A DNA stretch of 64,000 nt from an uncultured Bacteroidales bacterium (lineage in GTDB: Bacteria; Bacteroidota; Bacteroidia; Bacteroidales; CAIXZF01), in assembly GCA_903923925.1 (NCBI GenBank), contig CAIXZF010000109.1:1-64000 (forward strand), given 5' to 3'. This document shows positions 18,701 to 27,147 of the stretch, in pieces. Positions within the stretch are counted from its first letter, which is position 1. Each line of letters begins with the position of its first letter. The translations under genes were made by a program, and so were the position numbers. The notes under the pieces were generated by a model. That model did not search any database. It saw nothing but the letters and a program-made list of their open reading frames with translations, and had not been told where the DNA came from.

Positions 18701-19164
18701 GTTGCCGAACCGCTTTCATTAAGCCAGAAGGTTTCTTTCGGGCCTAAGAAGGACCAATCCGAAGCCGATTTTGGTTTAGATTTACTCTTATTCCTGTATT
18801 CAAGCTGCTCTTTTCTGAGTTTTCCGTAATATGTATTGATATCTGGCAAAAGAATACTTCCATCATCTTTAACATAAGGTTCACAGGCTCTCCTCCATAT
18901 TTTGAAATAGCGAATAATGGCGCTTTTCTCACCTTTATGCTCATCCATATAAACCTCGAATGCCTTATTAACGGTATTAAAGTTGAGCTCATCCTTATAC
19001 AGCATCTTTGCCCATTCAGGAAAATCAGCACAGTATGCAGGTTTATAGCTTTTGTTAAAACCAGGCAGCTCATCGAAACGGGTGAAAGTTGCCTGGCCTT
19101 TTACCATCAGGCTGTTCGAAAGAAATACAATAAGAATCAGGGTATTCCGAATATGTTTACGCAT
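15736..19164 (-). CDS. Large secreted protein: BNR/sortilin-type propeller, PKD, F5/8 C domain, T9SS sorting tail
   Basis: A 1,142-residue protein with signal peptide (MRKHIRNTLILIVFLSNSLMVKG). Residues about 150-790 hold repeated sialidase-like (BNR) motifs, for example ISPVNPDVVYVSAGNQIHKTTDGGAVW and SISxxDxN(T/K)xYA, forming a beta-propeller as in VPS10/sortilin-like proteins. A PKD-like segment (LDTLFFDDHSILNHNGASWHWSI) follows, then a discoidin/F5-8 type C carbohydrate-binding domain (about 930-1,065). The last 80 residues (VPTNGVITVALPKARKLSYMINSLTGQQL to YRVKVVKD) are a type A sorting domain of the type IX system. It would be cell-surface attached or released; possible role in polysaccharide or cell binding. 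Confidence 0.87.
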   Translation of the reverse strand: MRKHIRNTLILIVFLSNSLMVKGQATFTRFDELPGFNKSYKPAYCADFPEWAKMLYKDELNFNTVNKAFEVYMDEHKGEKSAIIRYFKIWRRACEPYVKDDGSILLPDINTYYGKLRKEQLEYRNKSKSKPKSASDWSFLGPKETFWLNESGSATAPSSCPWQVNIYSFDVSATNDSILYCGTETGFVNKTSDKGIHWQLLAGDYYFGGAVTAVAISPVNPDVVYVSAGNQIHKTTDGGAVWTPLLAVSNLFYADRLRIDPANPAKIFAAAASGLYMSEDNGTTWTQKWQSAAYDVEIKPNDGNTVYVLSKANGYFSLALSNDGGQTFNIDPAFPSTYTESSGGLLAVSAANPNMITAVVLSANNTPYLLKGTIAGTNLTWIQTAQGQTASFGMNNGQGYFDLVLDISPLDENKILAGTTTLFKSINGGSNFTAVGGYTGNFNIHPDIQDIKMLPSGETWVSTDGGMNLTSDNFTGIGNHKVRINGIIGSDMWGFDQGWNEDVVVGGRYHNGNTAIADFYQPKALRMGGAESPTGWVLQGKSRHVAFNDLGNGWILPQTAAGQPEGRFIFSKYPNMEEYGGRRGNLVFHPNYYGTIYLGEGTGIWKSTDMGVTYDLLHSFPNAVGYLQISYHNPDVIYADVVNSGLFKSTDGGVSWTLKPSLTSAPNGTSYWKGKLFFAISPYDENTLYACLQNGTWSADIGKIFRSQDGGDTWTDWTGTLSEYMKCIVVQPTANQGDVVYLFTNANSGTSAKVFYRKNGMNDWLPYDINYPAGMSVNMALPFFRDSKLRVAGNCGVWESPMEETAFTPVINPWVEKAQYNCMLDTLFFDDHSILNHNGASWHWSIIPAPSYIENPDMRNPRVVLGSPGTYDVTLTVTINGQPFSKSIPGMVSTTNCPSVNDCSNPAELPKTSWSLKYVDSEEINYPGYAIMSFDNDPSTIWHTRWSTGDDPYPHEIQIDLGFTYSISKFTYLPRQDGENGRIKEFELYITEDTLNWGIPVKTGQFTNTAAPQTVILDSAVVGHYFGLKAISEVNGNPWASAAEFSLVGCNYNVGISEPLNTLQNLTAFPVPTNGVITVALPKARKLSYMINSLTGQQLEKGTIENPASSCSFNLKDKIPGVYLIIFVDERGVNYRVKVVKD

Positions 19165-19253
19165 AATTGTAAATTTGAGTACAGTATAAAAACCTGCATC
19201 AAATTTAGTATTTATGAGCTTAAAAACCGAATTTCCGGAACTTCAGAATCCGA

Positions 19254-21359
19254 TTACTGCAAGGGTACAAAAGAGCCGTCGACATCGCCATAAACGACTG
19301 CCTTCAGATTCACGGTCTGGCTGCCCGGTCCACTAACACTAATTTCCGGATTTTCGAATGCCCAGTCGCCAGCAGTAAATGAACTTATCATTGCCACAAA
19401 GCGTTTTGCAACCAAAAGAGCGTCTACTGAATTTACGGAATTGGATGCGTTAACATCTCCGGCAAGCAACTTTACTCCCTGTAAATTTACTAAACCAGCA
19501 AACTTTCTGAGGATTAAGAGCGCATCAATAGAATTTACCCCACCCCAGGGTTTTGTGCAAACAGGAGAAATAAGGTAACTTCCATTGGCAATATCAGCAA
19601 ATGAATAATGGCCCTGAGCATCCGAAATGGTTTGGTAAACAACTACACCAGCCTGCATTAATCTCACTGTTGTATTGTTAAGTGCAGTAGAAGCAGCATT
19701 ATCATAGGAAACATTTCCCGAAAGCTTAAAGCCACCGGCATTTGCGCAGGTATCCCATGTGATTCTTGCAGTTGCATTGGCAGAACATCCACTATTAGTA
19801 CTCACATTTACATTTACTGCCGACATTCCAAAACCAACACCTGATGAATCGACAGTAATTGATGAGGTTGTTGCACCTGTCGACCATAAATATGATGAAA
19901 ACCCGCTGCCTGCATTCAGAACTATGGATTGACCGGCACAGGCAACAGTATCGGCAATTAATGAAAGGTGGGGAAATGATTTAATTACGATTGATTTCAG
20001 AACACTTTCTGTAATTGTTGCGCTATCAGTAACCGTAAGCCTCACCTCATAACTTCCTGCTGAAGCAAAAGTGTAGTCGAATTTATCTCCAGTGTAATCC
20101 GTTGTTCCATCATTGTTGATATCCCAAAAATAATAGGCTTTTAGGTGTGCAGTACAGGCCTCCCTGAAATGTACAACCTGACCTTCACATTCACCAGTAT
20201 AATTAAAATCAGTAGTAAAACCAGCTCTCCAGCCATCATCCGGCTTACTGTCGTTGGTAGAATCTGTACCCAAACTGTCGATAGCAGCTTTTACGCTATA
20301 GTAGTAGAACTTGCCTTTTATACAAGTTGTATCCGTAAAAACTGTATCGCTTCTCCAGGAACTTATCGGCAGGGTAGCACTACCGTTACTCTCTGCTCTG
20401 TAAACCCTGTAATGGGTGGCACTGTCGCTTTTGCTCCAGTTAACTTTTACACCGGTTGAGTAGGCCCCATCGGAAGCAGCAACAGTAGCAGGCGCAGCAA
20501 TCTTACCTGTTTGAATAACACGAATGCTGTAAGGGCTGTTTGCAGCAGTTGAAGCAGTAAATGTGATGGTACCACTTCTGGCTCCAGCGGTATTTGCCAT
20601 GCACTGAACTAAAACATTTCCAAAATCTGTTCCGGTAGTTATGGCTGGGAGTTTTAGCCAGTTGGTATCGCTCGATGCTGCAACCCAATTTAAGATACCT
20701 CCACCAGAATTAGCAACTATTACTGTATCGGCAGAAGCAGCCTTTGAAATATTCATTGAGGTGGGATTACTGATAAACCTGGGTAAGTCTGAATTTCCAA
20801 AATAGAGTGTGTCTTCATAGGAAAAATTATTCCCGTTGTCTACAAAAATCTTCATTAAAGCGGTTTTCAGGTTGTCCCAGTCGGGACTGATTACATGCGC
20901 TGTATTGGCAGGAATTACTATACTATCGTGCATAAATTCAGATTCACCTGCAGTTGAGATAAACTGTATTGTCAGATCATATTTTGATGCAGCACCATTA
21001 TTGACCAGTTTTACTTCTGAACTGTTGAATCGTTGAATAACAACTGTTGTATTTGTTGCAGCACTTAAATTCCGTATATCCACTTTCATTTCTTTTCCTG
21101 CATCCTCAAAAGAGCAACTCAAATTAATGATTTTGGAACTATTATCAGGATTGAGAACTTCGATACCATCACTTCCAACATGAATGCGGTCTCTATGGTT
21201 AAGTGCAGCAGCTTCACGATAATATCCGAATGATGCAGCGTTGTTAAATAAAGAAAGGCTTACATTCTCCTTTTTGAAATTTTTCATCTCCACATTATAT
21301 TCAGCTTCGGGGAGAACGTATCCTTTTGGGGCATACTCTTCTTTCGAAAAAATCCTCAT
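19254..21359 (-). CDS. Secreted BACON/fibronectin/PKD/dockerin protein lacking its own signal peptide
   Basis: The 701-residue frame has, in order: a beta-rich N-terminal part, a BACON-type domain (about residues 205-280, SADTVIVANSGGGILNWVAASSDTNWL), a fibronectin-III-like segment (VAASDGAYSTGVKVNWSKS), a PKD domain (AYYFWDINNDGTTDYTGD), a CNA-B-like segment, and a C-terminal dockerin type I pair (GGVNSIDALLILRKF and GDVNASNSVNSVDALLVAKRF) that binds calcium. It has no signal peptide: the frame is closed just upstream and a signal peptide lies in another frame at 21383-21550. I take 21359 as the first possible ATG of the broken gene; the true protein probably started at 21550. Confidence 0.8.
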   Translation of the reverse strand: MRIFSKEEYAPKGYVLPEAEYNVEMKNFKKENVSLSLFNNAASFGYYREAAALNHRDRIHVGSDGIEVLNPDNSSKIINLSCSFEDAGKEMKVDIRNLSAATNTTVVIQRFNSSEVKLVNNGAASKYDLTIQFISTAGESEFMHDSIVIPANTAHVISPDWDNLKTALMKIFVDNGNNFSYEDTLYFGNSDLPRFISNPTSMNISKAASADTVIVANSGGGILNWVAASSDTNWLKLPAITTGTDFGNVLVQCMANTAGARSGTITFTASTAANSPYSIRVIQTGKIAAPATVAASDGAYSTGVKVNWSKSDSATHYRVYRAESNGSATLPISSWRSDTVFTDTTCIKGKFYYYSVKAAIDSLGTDSTNDSKPDDGWRAGFTTDFNYTGECEGQVVHFREACTAHLKAYYFWDINNDGTTDYTGDKFDYTFASAGSYEVRLTVTDSATITESVLKSIVIKSFPHLSLIADTVACAGQSIVLNAGSGFSSYLWSTGATTSSITVDSSGVGFGMSAVNVNVSTNSGCSANATARITWDTCANAGGFKLSGNVSYDNAASTALNNTTVRLMQAGVVVYQTISDAQGHYSFADIANGSYLISPVCTKPWGGVNSIDALLILRKFAGLVNLQGVKLLAGDVNASNSVNSVDALLVAKRFVAMISSFTAGDWAFENPEISVSGPGSQTVNLKAVVYGDVDGSFVPLQ

Positions 21360-21382
21360 AGGTACTGCATCCGGTATCGTAT

Positions 21383-21550
21383 TTACAATAACACCCAGAT
21401 GTTATTATCCTTACCTACTGCCACTTGTTTAAATGAGTTCGTAGTGAAAGCCGGCGTATTTGCCTGGTTATACAAGGTAAATTTTATGTTTTGTGCCGAA
21501 ATTGTCGCTGCAAACAGGATAGCAATAAAAAACGGGAAAATTGATCTCAT
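21383..21550 (-). pseudogene. Detached N-terminus (signal peptide) of the dockerin protein
   Basis: A 55-codon frame begins MRSIFPFFIAILFAATISAQ, a clear signal peptide, continues FKQVAVGKDNNIWV and then stops. The rest of the protein resumes in a different frame 24 bases later (read V-N-T-I-P-D-A-V-P ahead of the ATG at 21359). The two frames differ by 191 bases between their starts, which is not a multiple of three. This is either a natural frameshift or small deletion, or a sequencing/assembly error. Confidence 0.6.
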
Positions 21551-21787
21551 TTTTCAGGATTTTTTGAAAATGATTAGTTAAAGTTATCATGAATACCTAT
21601 TCTGATATCATACTAAACATAATATTAACAATAAAGAAGGAAAAGTGCTCAGAAGTGCAGTAAACAAAATAAAGGAAGCAGTTCAACATTAAGCCTTGCG
21701 CTTATTGCGAATTCATAGCGTCCATTGAGTTAATGAAAAAGTTAAAAATTTTTCTGATATTTGATATAGAATTGAACAGTTTAGATA

Positions 21788-22669
21788 ATGGATACACTAA
21801 GGATTCCGGAATTGGGTACAGTTTCCATCAAAACACTAAGCATTAGTGAGTTTAAGGCATTCCCCATGAAATGGGCCGGAGAGGAAGGCTGGAATCCGGG
21901 ATTGGCTGATACTGATATTTTCTACCAGGCTGAGCCTGAAGCCCATTTAGGGATAGAGCAGCATGGGAAAATACTTGGCTGCGGAAGCATAGTATCCTAT
22001 GACGGAAAATTCGGTTTTATGGGATTGTTTATAGTTGATCCCCTATACCGCGGAAAAGGCATCGGGAAGGTTCTGTGGGAATACCGCCGCGATCTGCTGC
22101 TGAATAAGCTGAACAATAAGCCTGTTATTGGGATGGATGGAGTATTCAACATGCAGCAGTTTTATCAAAAAGGAGGCTTTCAATTTTCGCACCGGAATCT
22201 GCGCATGCAGGGCAAGGCAGTTGGCATTCGAAAGCCTGAAATAAATATGGAATTCAGGCCTTCTGATTATGATGAGGTGGCCACGTATGATGAAAAGCAT
22301 TTTGGTTTTCGTCGCACTCAATTCCTGAAACTATGGCTTTTTCACCCTCAAATATTCACGCTGTTGAATATAAAGAAAGATAAAATAGCCGGGTTGATTT
22401 CCTACAGACAATGTATAAGCGGATATAAAATTGGTCCGCTGTTTGCTGATGATGAAACTATTGCAGCTTCACTTCTGTCGTCAGTGATGAATCGAATTCC
22501 GGGAGAAACTGTATTTCTCGATATTCCTGAGATAAACCCACAGGCGGTTGCTTTGGCAAGGCAATTTTCCCTAACCGAAGTATTCGGTTGCGCAAGGATG
22601 TACCTTGGAAATCCTCCGGAAACACCCTGGCAACAGATTTATGGTATTACAACCTTCGAATTGGGTTGA
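21788..22669 (+). CDS. GNAT family N-acetyltransferase (two-domain)
   Basis: A 293-residue cytosolic enzyme. The acetyl-CoA-binding motif A is in FIVDPLYRGKGIGKVLWEYRR (R/Q-x-x-G-x-G/A pattern) around residues 80-100, followed by FYQKGGFQF typical of motif B. The C-terminal 150 residues form a second, diverged GNAT-like lobe (as in family members with a C-terminal substrate lobe), containing GLISYRQCISGYKIGPLFADDETIA. The acceptor substrate is not apparent. It converges with the peroxiredoxin gene, with 4 bases between the two stop codons. Start ATG at 21788. Confidence 0.85.
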   Translation: MDTLRIPELGTVSIKTLSISEFKAFPMKWAGEEGWNPGLADTDIFYQAEPEAHLGIEQHGKILGCGSIVSYDGKFGFMGLFIVDPLYRGKGIGKVLWEYRRDLLLNKLNNKPVIGMDGVFNMQQFYQKGGFQFSHRNLRMQGKAVGIRKPEINMEFRPSDYDEVATYDEKHFGFRRTQFLKLWLFHPQIFTLLNIKKDKIAGLISYRQCISGYKIGPLFADDETIAASLLSSVMNRIPGETVFLDIPEINPQAVALARQFSLTEVFGCARMYLGNPPETPWQQIYGITTFELG

Positions 22670-22673
22670 ATTA

Positions 22674-23411
22674 TCAGGGGTTTGGTCTCAGCTTCTTCAG
22701 AATTTCAAGTGCCTCATCAACGTGCTTCGTGGCCTGCAATTGAGAATTAAACATAAATACAACTTTACCTTCTTTGTTAATTACATAGGTTACCCGGCCG
22801 GGCAACAATCCAAAAAAACTTGTTGAAACACCAAAAAGCCTCCTGATTTTATTCCCCTCATCACTTAACAAGGTATAGCTAAGCCTGTATTTCTCTGCAA
22901 AGTTCTTGTGACTTTCAACAGATTGCCCGCTAATGCCGATTATCATTGCATCTGATTCATTAAAAATCTCAAATTGATCGCGAAAAGAACATGCTTCTTT
23001 TGTGCAGCCCGGGCTGTCGTCCTTGGGGTAGAAATAAATCACAAGGTTCTTTTTGCCGACAGCAGAATCAAGCGAAAATAAATTGCCATTCTGATCTTTT
23101 AAGGAAAATTTCGGGACAAGGTCGCCGACTTCTATCTTTTTCATATTCGGATTTGAGTTAAAGAAAGTAAAACAAGAAAACAGTAAAACATAAATGGATA
23201 AATACATACGGTAAAAATTTCTTGATTTAATAAAACTTTTGTCGGTGGGATATAAAGTGCCGAACAATGCTTTGAGCTCTTTCAAAAAAACAGGTTTGAT
23301 ATTGATTAACCAGCTATCGGTTTGATACACTGATTTACGGAACCTGCTGCGATAATATGTTAGCGGTAACCCCCAGGCTACAAACAGAAGAAACCATATT
23401 TTATGTGCCAT
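22674..23411 (-). CDS. Thioredoxin-dependent peroxiredoxin (BCP/PrxQ type) with an 89-residue N-terminal extension
   Basis: Residues 90-245 (from the internal ATG at 23144, MKKIEVGDLVPKFSLKDQNG) are a complete peroxiredoxin with the peroxidatic cysteine in YPKDDSPGCTKEACSFRDQF and the resolving cysteine five residues later, as in BCP/PrxQ. The frame is open and begins at an ATG at 23411, giving an N-terminal part (FLLFVAWGLPLTYYRSRFRK...NIKPVFLKELKALFGTLYP...RNFYRMYLSIYVLLF) that looks like a conserved small protein with a C-terminal membrane helix rather than random extension. So either it is a genuine fusion or two translation starts are used. Last gene of a three-gene minus-strand operon. 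Confidence 0.83.
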   Translation of the reverse strand: MAHKIWFLLFVAWGLPLTYYRSRFRKSVYQTDSWLINIKPVFLKELKALFGTLYPTDKSFIKSRNFYRMYLSIYVLLFSCFTFFNSNPNMKKIEVGDLVPKFSLKDQNGNLFSLDSAVGKKNLVIYFYPKDDSPGCTKEACSFRDQFEIFNESDAMIIGISGQSVESHKNFAEKYRLSYTLLSDEGNKIRRLFGVSTSFFGLLPGRVTYVINKEGKVVFMFNSQLQATKHVDEALEILKKLRPNP

Positions 23412-23429
23412 ATAACTAATTAATTTGTA

Positions 23430-24215
23430 TTATCTTTTTGGAAACCAAGGGATGAAAGAACTGGTTTTTTCGATATAGTCCTTGTATTCAGGCTTTGTTT
23501 CTTTTAATGTTTTTTCGAGAAGTGCTACCCCCGAAACCTTAATAATCATTGCTATCATCAATATTGAGCCTAAAACCGGAAAATAACTTCCTGCTCCAAT
23601 GCATAAGAGTGCAAATCCTGACCATACAGCTGCATCACCAAAATAATTCGGATGACGCGTGTAATGCCAGAAACCTGATTTCAGTACTTTACCTTTATTG
23701 GCCGGATCTGATTTAAACCTGGCCAGTTGAATATCGCCGCCTGTTTCGAACACAATTCCAATACACCAAACAAGTATGCCAATAAAATCGGATCCAGTTA
23801 GCGCGTTTCCTGAATTGTAGTGCATAGCACCCAATAAAGGAGCCGAAATAAACCACATCAGAATACCCTGTAAAAGAAATGTCTGAAAAAAACTGATCCA
23901 CCAGTAACGATGCCCGCCATAATCTTTTCGGAACTTCTGGTATCGCGGATCTTCTCCTTTGCCGATATTACGCCAGGCAAGGTAGACCGAAAGCCGAAGC
24001 CCCCATATAAATACCATCGCCAATACCAGAATCTTTCGTAATTCAAGTCCGTCTGCTTTTAAAAAATAGATGATACCCGCTACTATAAATCCAAATCCCC
24101 AAAACATGTCTACTATACTTACATTCTTTAAAGGGATACTTATGATCCATAATACCGACATCATTAGTATGATCAAAAGAAACGCAATCAGGTATATTTG
24201 AAAATAGGATATCAT
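23430..24215 (-). CDS. DUF1295 family membrane protein (steroid 5-alpha-reductase-like)
   Basis: A 261-residue protein with seven or so hydrophobic helices. The C-terminal signature GKVLKSGFWHYTRHPNYFGDAAVWSGF, including the HPNYFG core and the final glutamate-rich PEYKDYIEKTSSFIPWFPKR, is that of the DUF1295 / steroid 5-alpha reductase and isoprenylcysteine methyltransferase superfamily. Members reduce or methylate lipids in the membrane; the substrate is unknown here. It lies between the FakA-like gene (5 bases upstream) and the peroxiredoxin fusion (18 bases downstream), suggesting a lipid or oxidised-lipid role for the operon. This link is inference. Confidence 0.88.
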   Translation of the reverse strand: MISYFQIYLIAFLLIILMMSVLWIISIPLKNVSIVDMFWGFGFIVAGIIYFLKADGLELRKILVLAMVFIWGLRLSVYLAWRNIGKGEDPRYQKFRKDYGGHRYWWISFFQTFLLQGILMWFISAPLLGAMHYNSGNALTGSDFIGILVWCIGIVFETGGDIQLARFKSDPANKGKVLKSGFWHYTRHPNYFGDAAVWSGFALLCIGAGSYFPVLGSILMIAMIIKVSGVALLEKTLKETKPEYKDYIEKTSSFIPWFPKR

Positions 24216-24220
24216 TATTG

Positions 24221-26020
24221 TTAATTTAACATTAAAGCAACAGAAACTGCACCTATACCGGCATTACTGCCTATTACCGGTGATATGTTTACAATTCCCA
24301 CTGGCATTTTCCCTGTAAATTCTTTCATTTTCTGTGTATACCATTCTGCCGCGACCTCATTCTGGGCATGAAGTACAATATAATTCCATATTTCGCGGTC
24401 TTTACAAATTGTATAAATATGTTCCATCACCTTTTTCATATTGCTTTTCTGGCTGAATGAATTGCCAAAAACTACCGAGTTCCCATCTTTATCCATAGAA
24501 ACAATGGGATTCACATTAAGCAAATTCGCAATAAATCCTTTTATGTGCGAAACTCTCCCGCCTCGAATCATATATTTTAGCGTTTTCACACTTACAAAAA
24601 TACTGGTGTCGCTAATCCATTTCTGAGCCTCCAATGTAATTTCCTCGTGTGAAAGTCCTTCTTCAATAGCCTGAGCCACTCGTAAAACAATCAAACCAAG
24701 CGATCCTGAAAGACTTTTTGAGTTTAAAACTGATATTGGTTTGTTGAATTCCTTACTTGTGGACTGAGCTGCCTTTTGACTGCTGAAAAAAGTCCCGCTG
24801 AAGGCGTCGGTAAGGTGTATAGCTATTATAGAATTATACTGGGCAGCCAACTGTGCGTAAAGATTGATAAAGGTTTTTTCATTAATCTGTGAGGTTTTTG
24901 GAAATTCAGGATACTGATTAAGCAGTGTATAAAATTGGTCTGTCTGTATCGTAATTTTATCAAGGTAATGGCGTTCGCCAAAATTAATATTGAGGGGTAG
25001 CATCGTTATCTGGTAGCGGTCTATCAGCTCTTGCGGTAAATCACAGGTTGAATCTGTTACAAGAGCGATCTTCCACTTTCGGTTAAATAATACTTCACTC
25101 TGCCGTACCATGTCATCCGCCTTTTGAAACGTAATGAGGCTGTTATCTTTCAACTGATGAAAAAGCTGAGCAGGATTATTCGTGTGTACATGAATATGTT
25201 TAACACTTTCATTACCGCCTATTACAACTGAATCGCCGTAATGCTGAACTATTTCTGACAGCCTTTTCTGATCTATGGTCAAATTCCTTAAAATACCTTC
25301 TGTACAGTATCTGAAATTAACCTCTTCTGATATGTGCTCATTATTTATAGGCAGTAGTATCGGCTCTGGTTTCGATCGCAACAAACTTAATATGCTGTTG
25401 GAGGATATGAGTTCTGTGATTCCTTCCATAAAAAAGACAAAGGAATTTGCTCCCGCATCAAAAACATTTGCTTTAGCGAGTACTAACAGTTTCTCCTTTG
25501 TATCAGAAAGCGATATTGCTATTACTTCCCTGGAACGGATAAACAACTGCTGAAAATCGGTAATTATTTCTCTTTGGACATATATAAATTCAGCCCATTC
25601 TCTGATAACAGTCAGCATAGTACCTTCAACAGGTTTGGCAACCGCTTCATACATATATGGAACAGAATTCTTTATACATTCCGCAAATTGAGGAATGGTA
25701 AGACTTTCGTACGCTGCTGATTCCTTGCTGATACCAAATAAAAATTGTGCAAAAATAATTCCTGAATTGCCACGGGCATTCACAATGGCGGTTTCGGCTA
25801 TCCGGTTGGCGGTTAAACTAAACGACTTTTCGGGTCGGGTCGAATCAATAGCCGACCATATTGTAACGGCCATGTTACTGCCTGTATCACCATCATTAAC
25901 AGGAAACACATTAATTTTATTCAGGTACTTTTGCTGCTCAAGAATTTTCTTTCCTCCTGCAATAAAAGCAAAGTATAACCAACGCCCATCTATACTATGT
26001 AAAGGTGTAATAGTTGTCAT
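24221..26020 (-). CDS. Fatty-acid kinase-like fusion: DhaL (DAK2) domain plus DegV domain
   Basis: A 599-residue cytosolic protein. Residues 1-210 are a DAK2/DhaL kinase domain with the ATP-binding motif INVFPVNDGDTGSNM. Residues about 225-310 form the FakA middle domain (FRYCTEGILRNLTID, HVHTNNPAQLF). From residue 313 a complete DegV domain follows (KIALVTDSTCDLPQELI, SGTFFSSQKAA, GGRVSHIKGF), which binds a fatty acid in FakB. In the two-component system FakA phosphorylates the fatty acid held by FakB to give acyl-phosphate for phospholipid synthesis. Here kinase and carrier are fused in one chain, as in several Bacteroidota. First gene of the operon with DUF1295 and peroxiredoxin. Confidence 0.9.
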   Translation of the reverse strand: MTTITPLHSIDGRWLYFAFIAGGKKILEQQKYLNKINVFPVNDGDTGSNMAVTIWSAIDSTRPEKSFSLTANRIAETAIVNARGNSGIIFAQFLFGISKESAAYESLTIPQFAECIKNSVPYMYEAVAKPVEGTMLTVIREWAEFIYVQREIITDFQQLFIRSREVIAISLSDTKEKLLVLAKANVFDAGANSFVFFMEGITELISSNSILSLLRSKPEPILLPINNEHISEEVNFRYCTEGILRNLTIDQKRLSEIVQHYGDSVVIGGNESVKHIHVHTNNPAQLFHQLKDNSLITFQKADDMVRQSEVLFNRKWKIALVTDSTCDLPQELIDRYQITMLPLNINFGERHYLDKITIQTDQFYTLLNQYPEFPKTSQINEKTFINLYAQLAAQYNSIIAIHLTDAFSGTFFSSQKAAQSTSKEFNKPISVLNSKSLSGSLGLIVLRVAQAIEEGLSHEEITLEAQKWISDTSIFVSVKTLKYMIRGGRVSHIKGFIANLLNVNPIVSMDKDGNSVVFGNSFSQKSNMKKVMEHIYTICKDREIWNYIVLHAQNEVAAEWYTQKMKEFTGKMPVGIVNISPVIGSNAGIGAVSVALMLN

Positions 26021-26245
26021 TTCGTTTTAACTTATTCTCCAGCCAAAACCACAAAGAATCCGGCTTATACCTCCAATACACTAGATTTAGCAAGGCTGAA
26101 AAAATCGTTTTATATAGTATCAACACCTCATAAAAGAATTTGATTATTATTTTATGTTCTTTTTCAGGATATAATGGGTTATTTTACATGGATAAACCTG
26201 GTTCACAAGGAAAGACTCCTGAAGTCTGGTTTCCTGAAATAAGTA

Positions 26246-26521
26246 GTGAAAGGTTGGTACATTGCGATACCCTCTGATGAGTCCCTTCAGATTCATTCAG
26301 GAAACTGGATCACTAAAATCAATGGCATCCGGTTGCTTACCCTGCCCTCTGCCTTGCTCCATTGTACACCCTTAATGTATACCAATAGCTCAACGGATAT
26401 GCAGGCAGCAGGCTACAATGTGCCGGAAATCAATCCGTTTGGAACATTCCTGGCCTATCTGACACAAGCAGGATTGAATGGAACACCTGTAGCGTCCTTA
26501 GTCGAAACTTTTCCTATTTAA
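26246..26521 (+). CDS. Hypothetical short ORF, doubtful
   Basis: An open frame of 91 codons beginning with GTG. I recognise no family. The composition (TLPSALLHCTPLMYTNSSTD) looks plausible for protein, but it lies within a decaying region flanked by remnants, has no clear promoter, and could be the tail of a lost gene. It might be the remains of a gene whose earlier part (26171-26239) is interrupted by a stop. Confidence 0.25.
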   Translation: MKGWYIAIPSDESLQIHSGNWITKINGIRLLTLPSALLHCTPLMYTNSSTDMQAAGYNVPEINPFGTFLAYLTQAGLNGTPVASLVETFPI

Positions 26522-26553
26522 TAACTTTTTTTCACCAATTGAGGCACTTAGGG

Positions 26554-26718
26554 TTAATCATTTAGAGCAGCGAATTTAGCTGTTGCCATTGTTTTTTGAC
26601 CTTCTTTATAAATATTGGTGCAATTAAAATTTATAAGAGTCCCTTTTACCTTATCCAGCAATTTCAAATACGTCAACAATTGAGCCTGATTAGGAAAAAA
26701 AGGTAATTGATGTTGCAT
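26554..26718 (-). pseudogene. GxxExxY protein remnant, C-terminal fragment
   Basis: A 54-codon frame includes QAQLLTYLKLLDKVKGTLINFN, matching the well-conserved C-terminal end of the GxxExxY protein family (typical form: AQLLTYLKLTG...LINFN). Only the last third of the family remains; the GxxExxY motif and nuclease-like core are missing upstream. Family members are about 125 residues long and resemble PD-(D/E)XK proteins. It is therefore a truncated pseudogene. Confidence 0.6.
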
Positions 26719-27147
26719 AACCAGCTTTTTTGCAAATATCCGACATTAAAATTTGCACAAAAAACTTCACAACTTACTAATTTTCAATTACCAGGTCAGG
26801 AGGTCTGAGTTTACAACCTTTCTTCTCATCAGAATAATCATGCTGAACCCGGCTGAAATTGTCAGGTTGCTTTTCTAAAAACGGTTTTCTTCCTTCATTC
26901 CTTATGGATAGCAAATCGAGGTCTATTTCTTTAAGGCGTTTCTTTCATTCTGAAAGCGATCTTTCCATATGCCAAATATAAGTGGCTTATTCGGTATCTA
27001 TTTTTGTTCCCATTTTCCCACCGAATGGCGAAAATGTCCGTTCTGGAACCAAAAAGGTTTATAATGAGTGGTATTTCACTTTCAGTTATAATCATCAGAC
27101 AGTAGTAGATATCAATTCAAAGATACATCTGAAAGTAAACCTATACC
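26719..27147. other. Gene-poor stretch with an unrecognised minus-strand coding scrap
   Basis: From 26944 down to 26777 on the minus strand a frame of 56 codons reads with coding character (GRKPFLEKQPDNFSRVQHDY, ending in LVIEN) but has a stop just upstream and no start of its own. I cannot name it. It is probably another broken gene. Nothing else is recognisable before the SNF2 gene stop at 27148. Confidence 0.35.
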
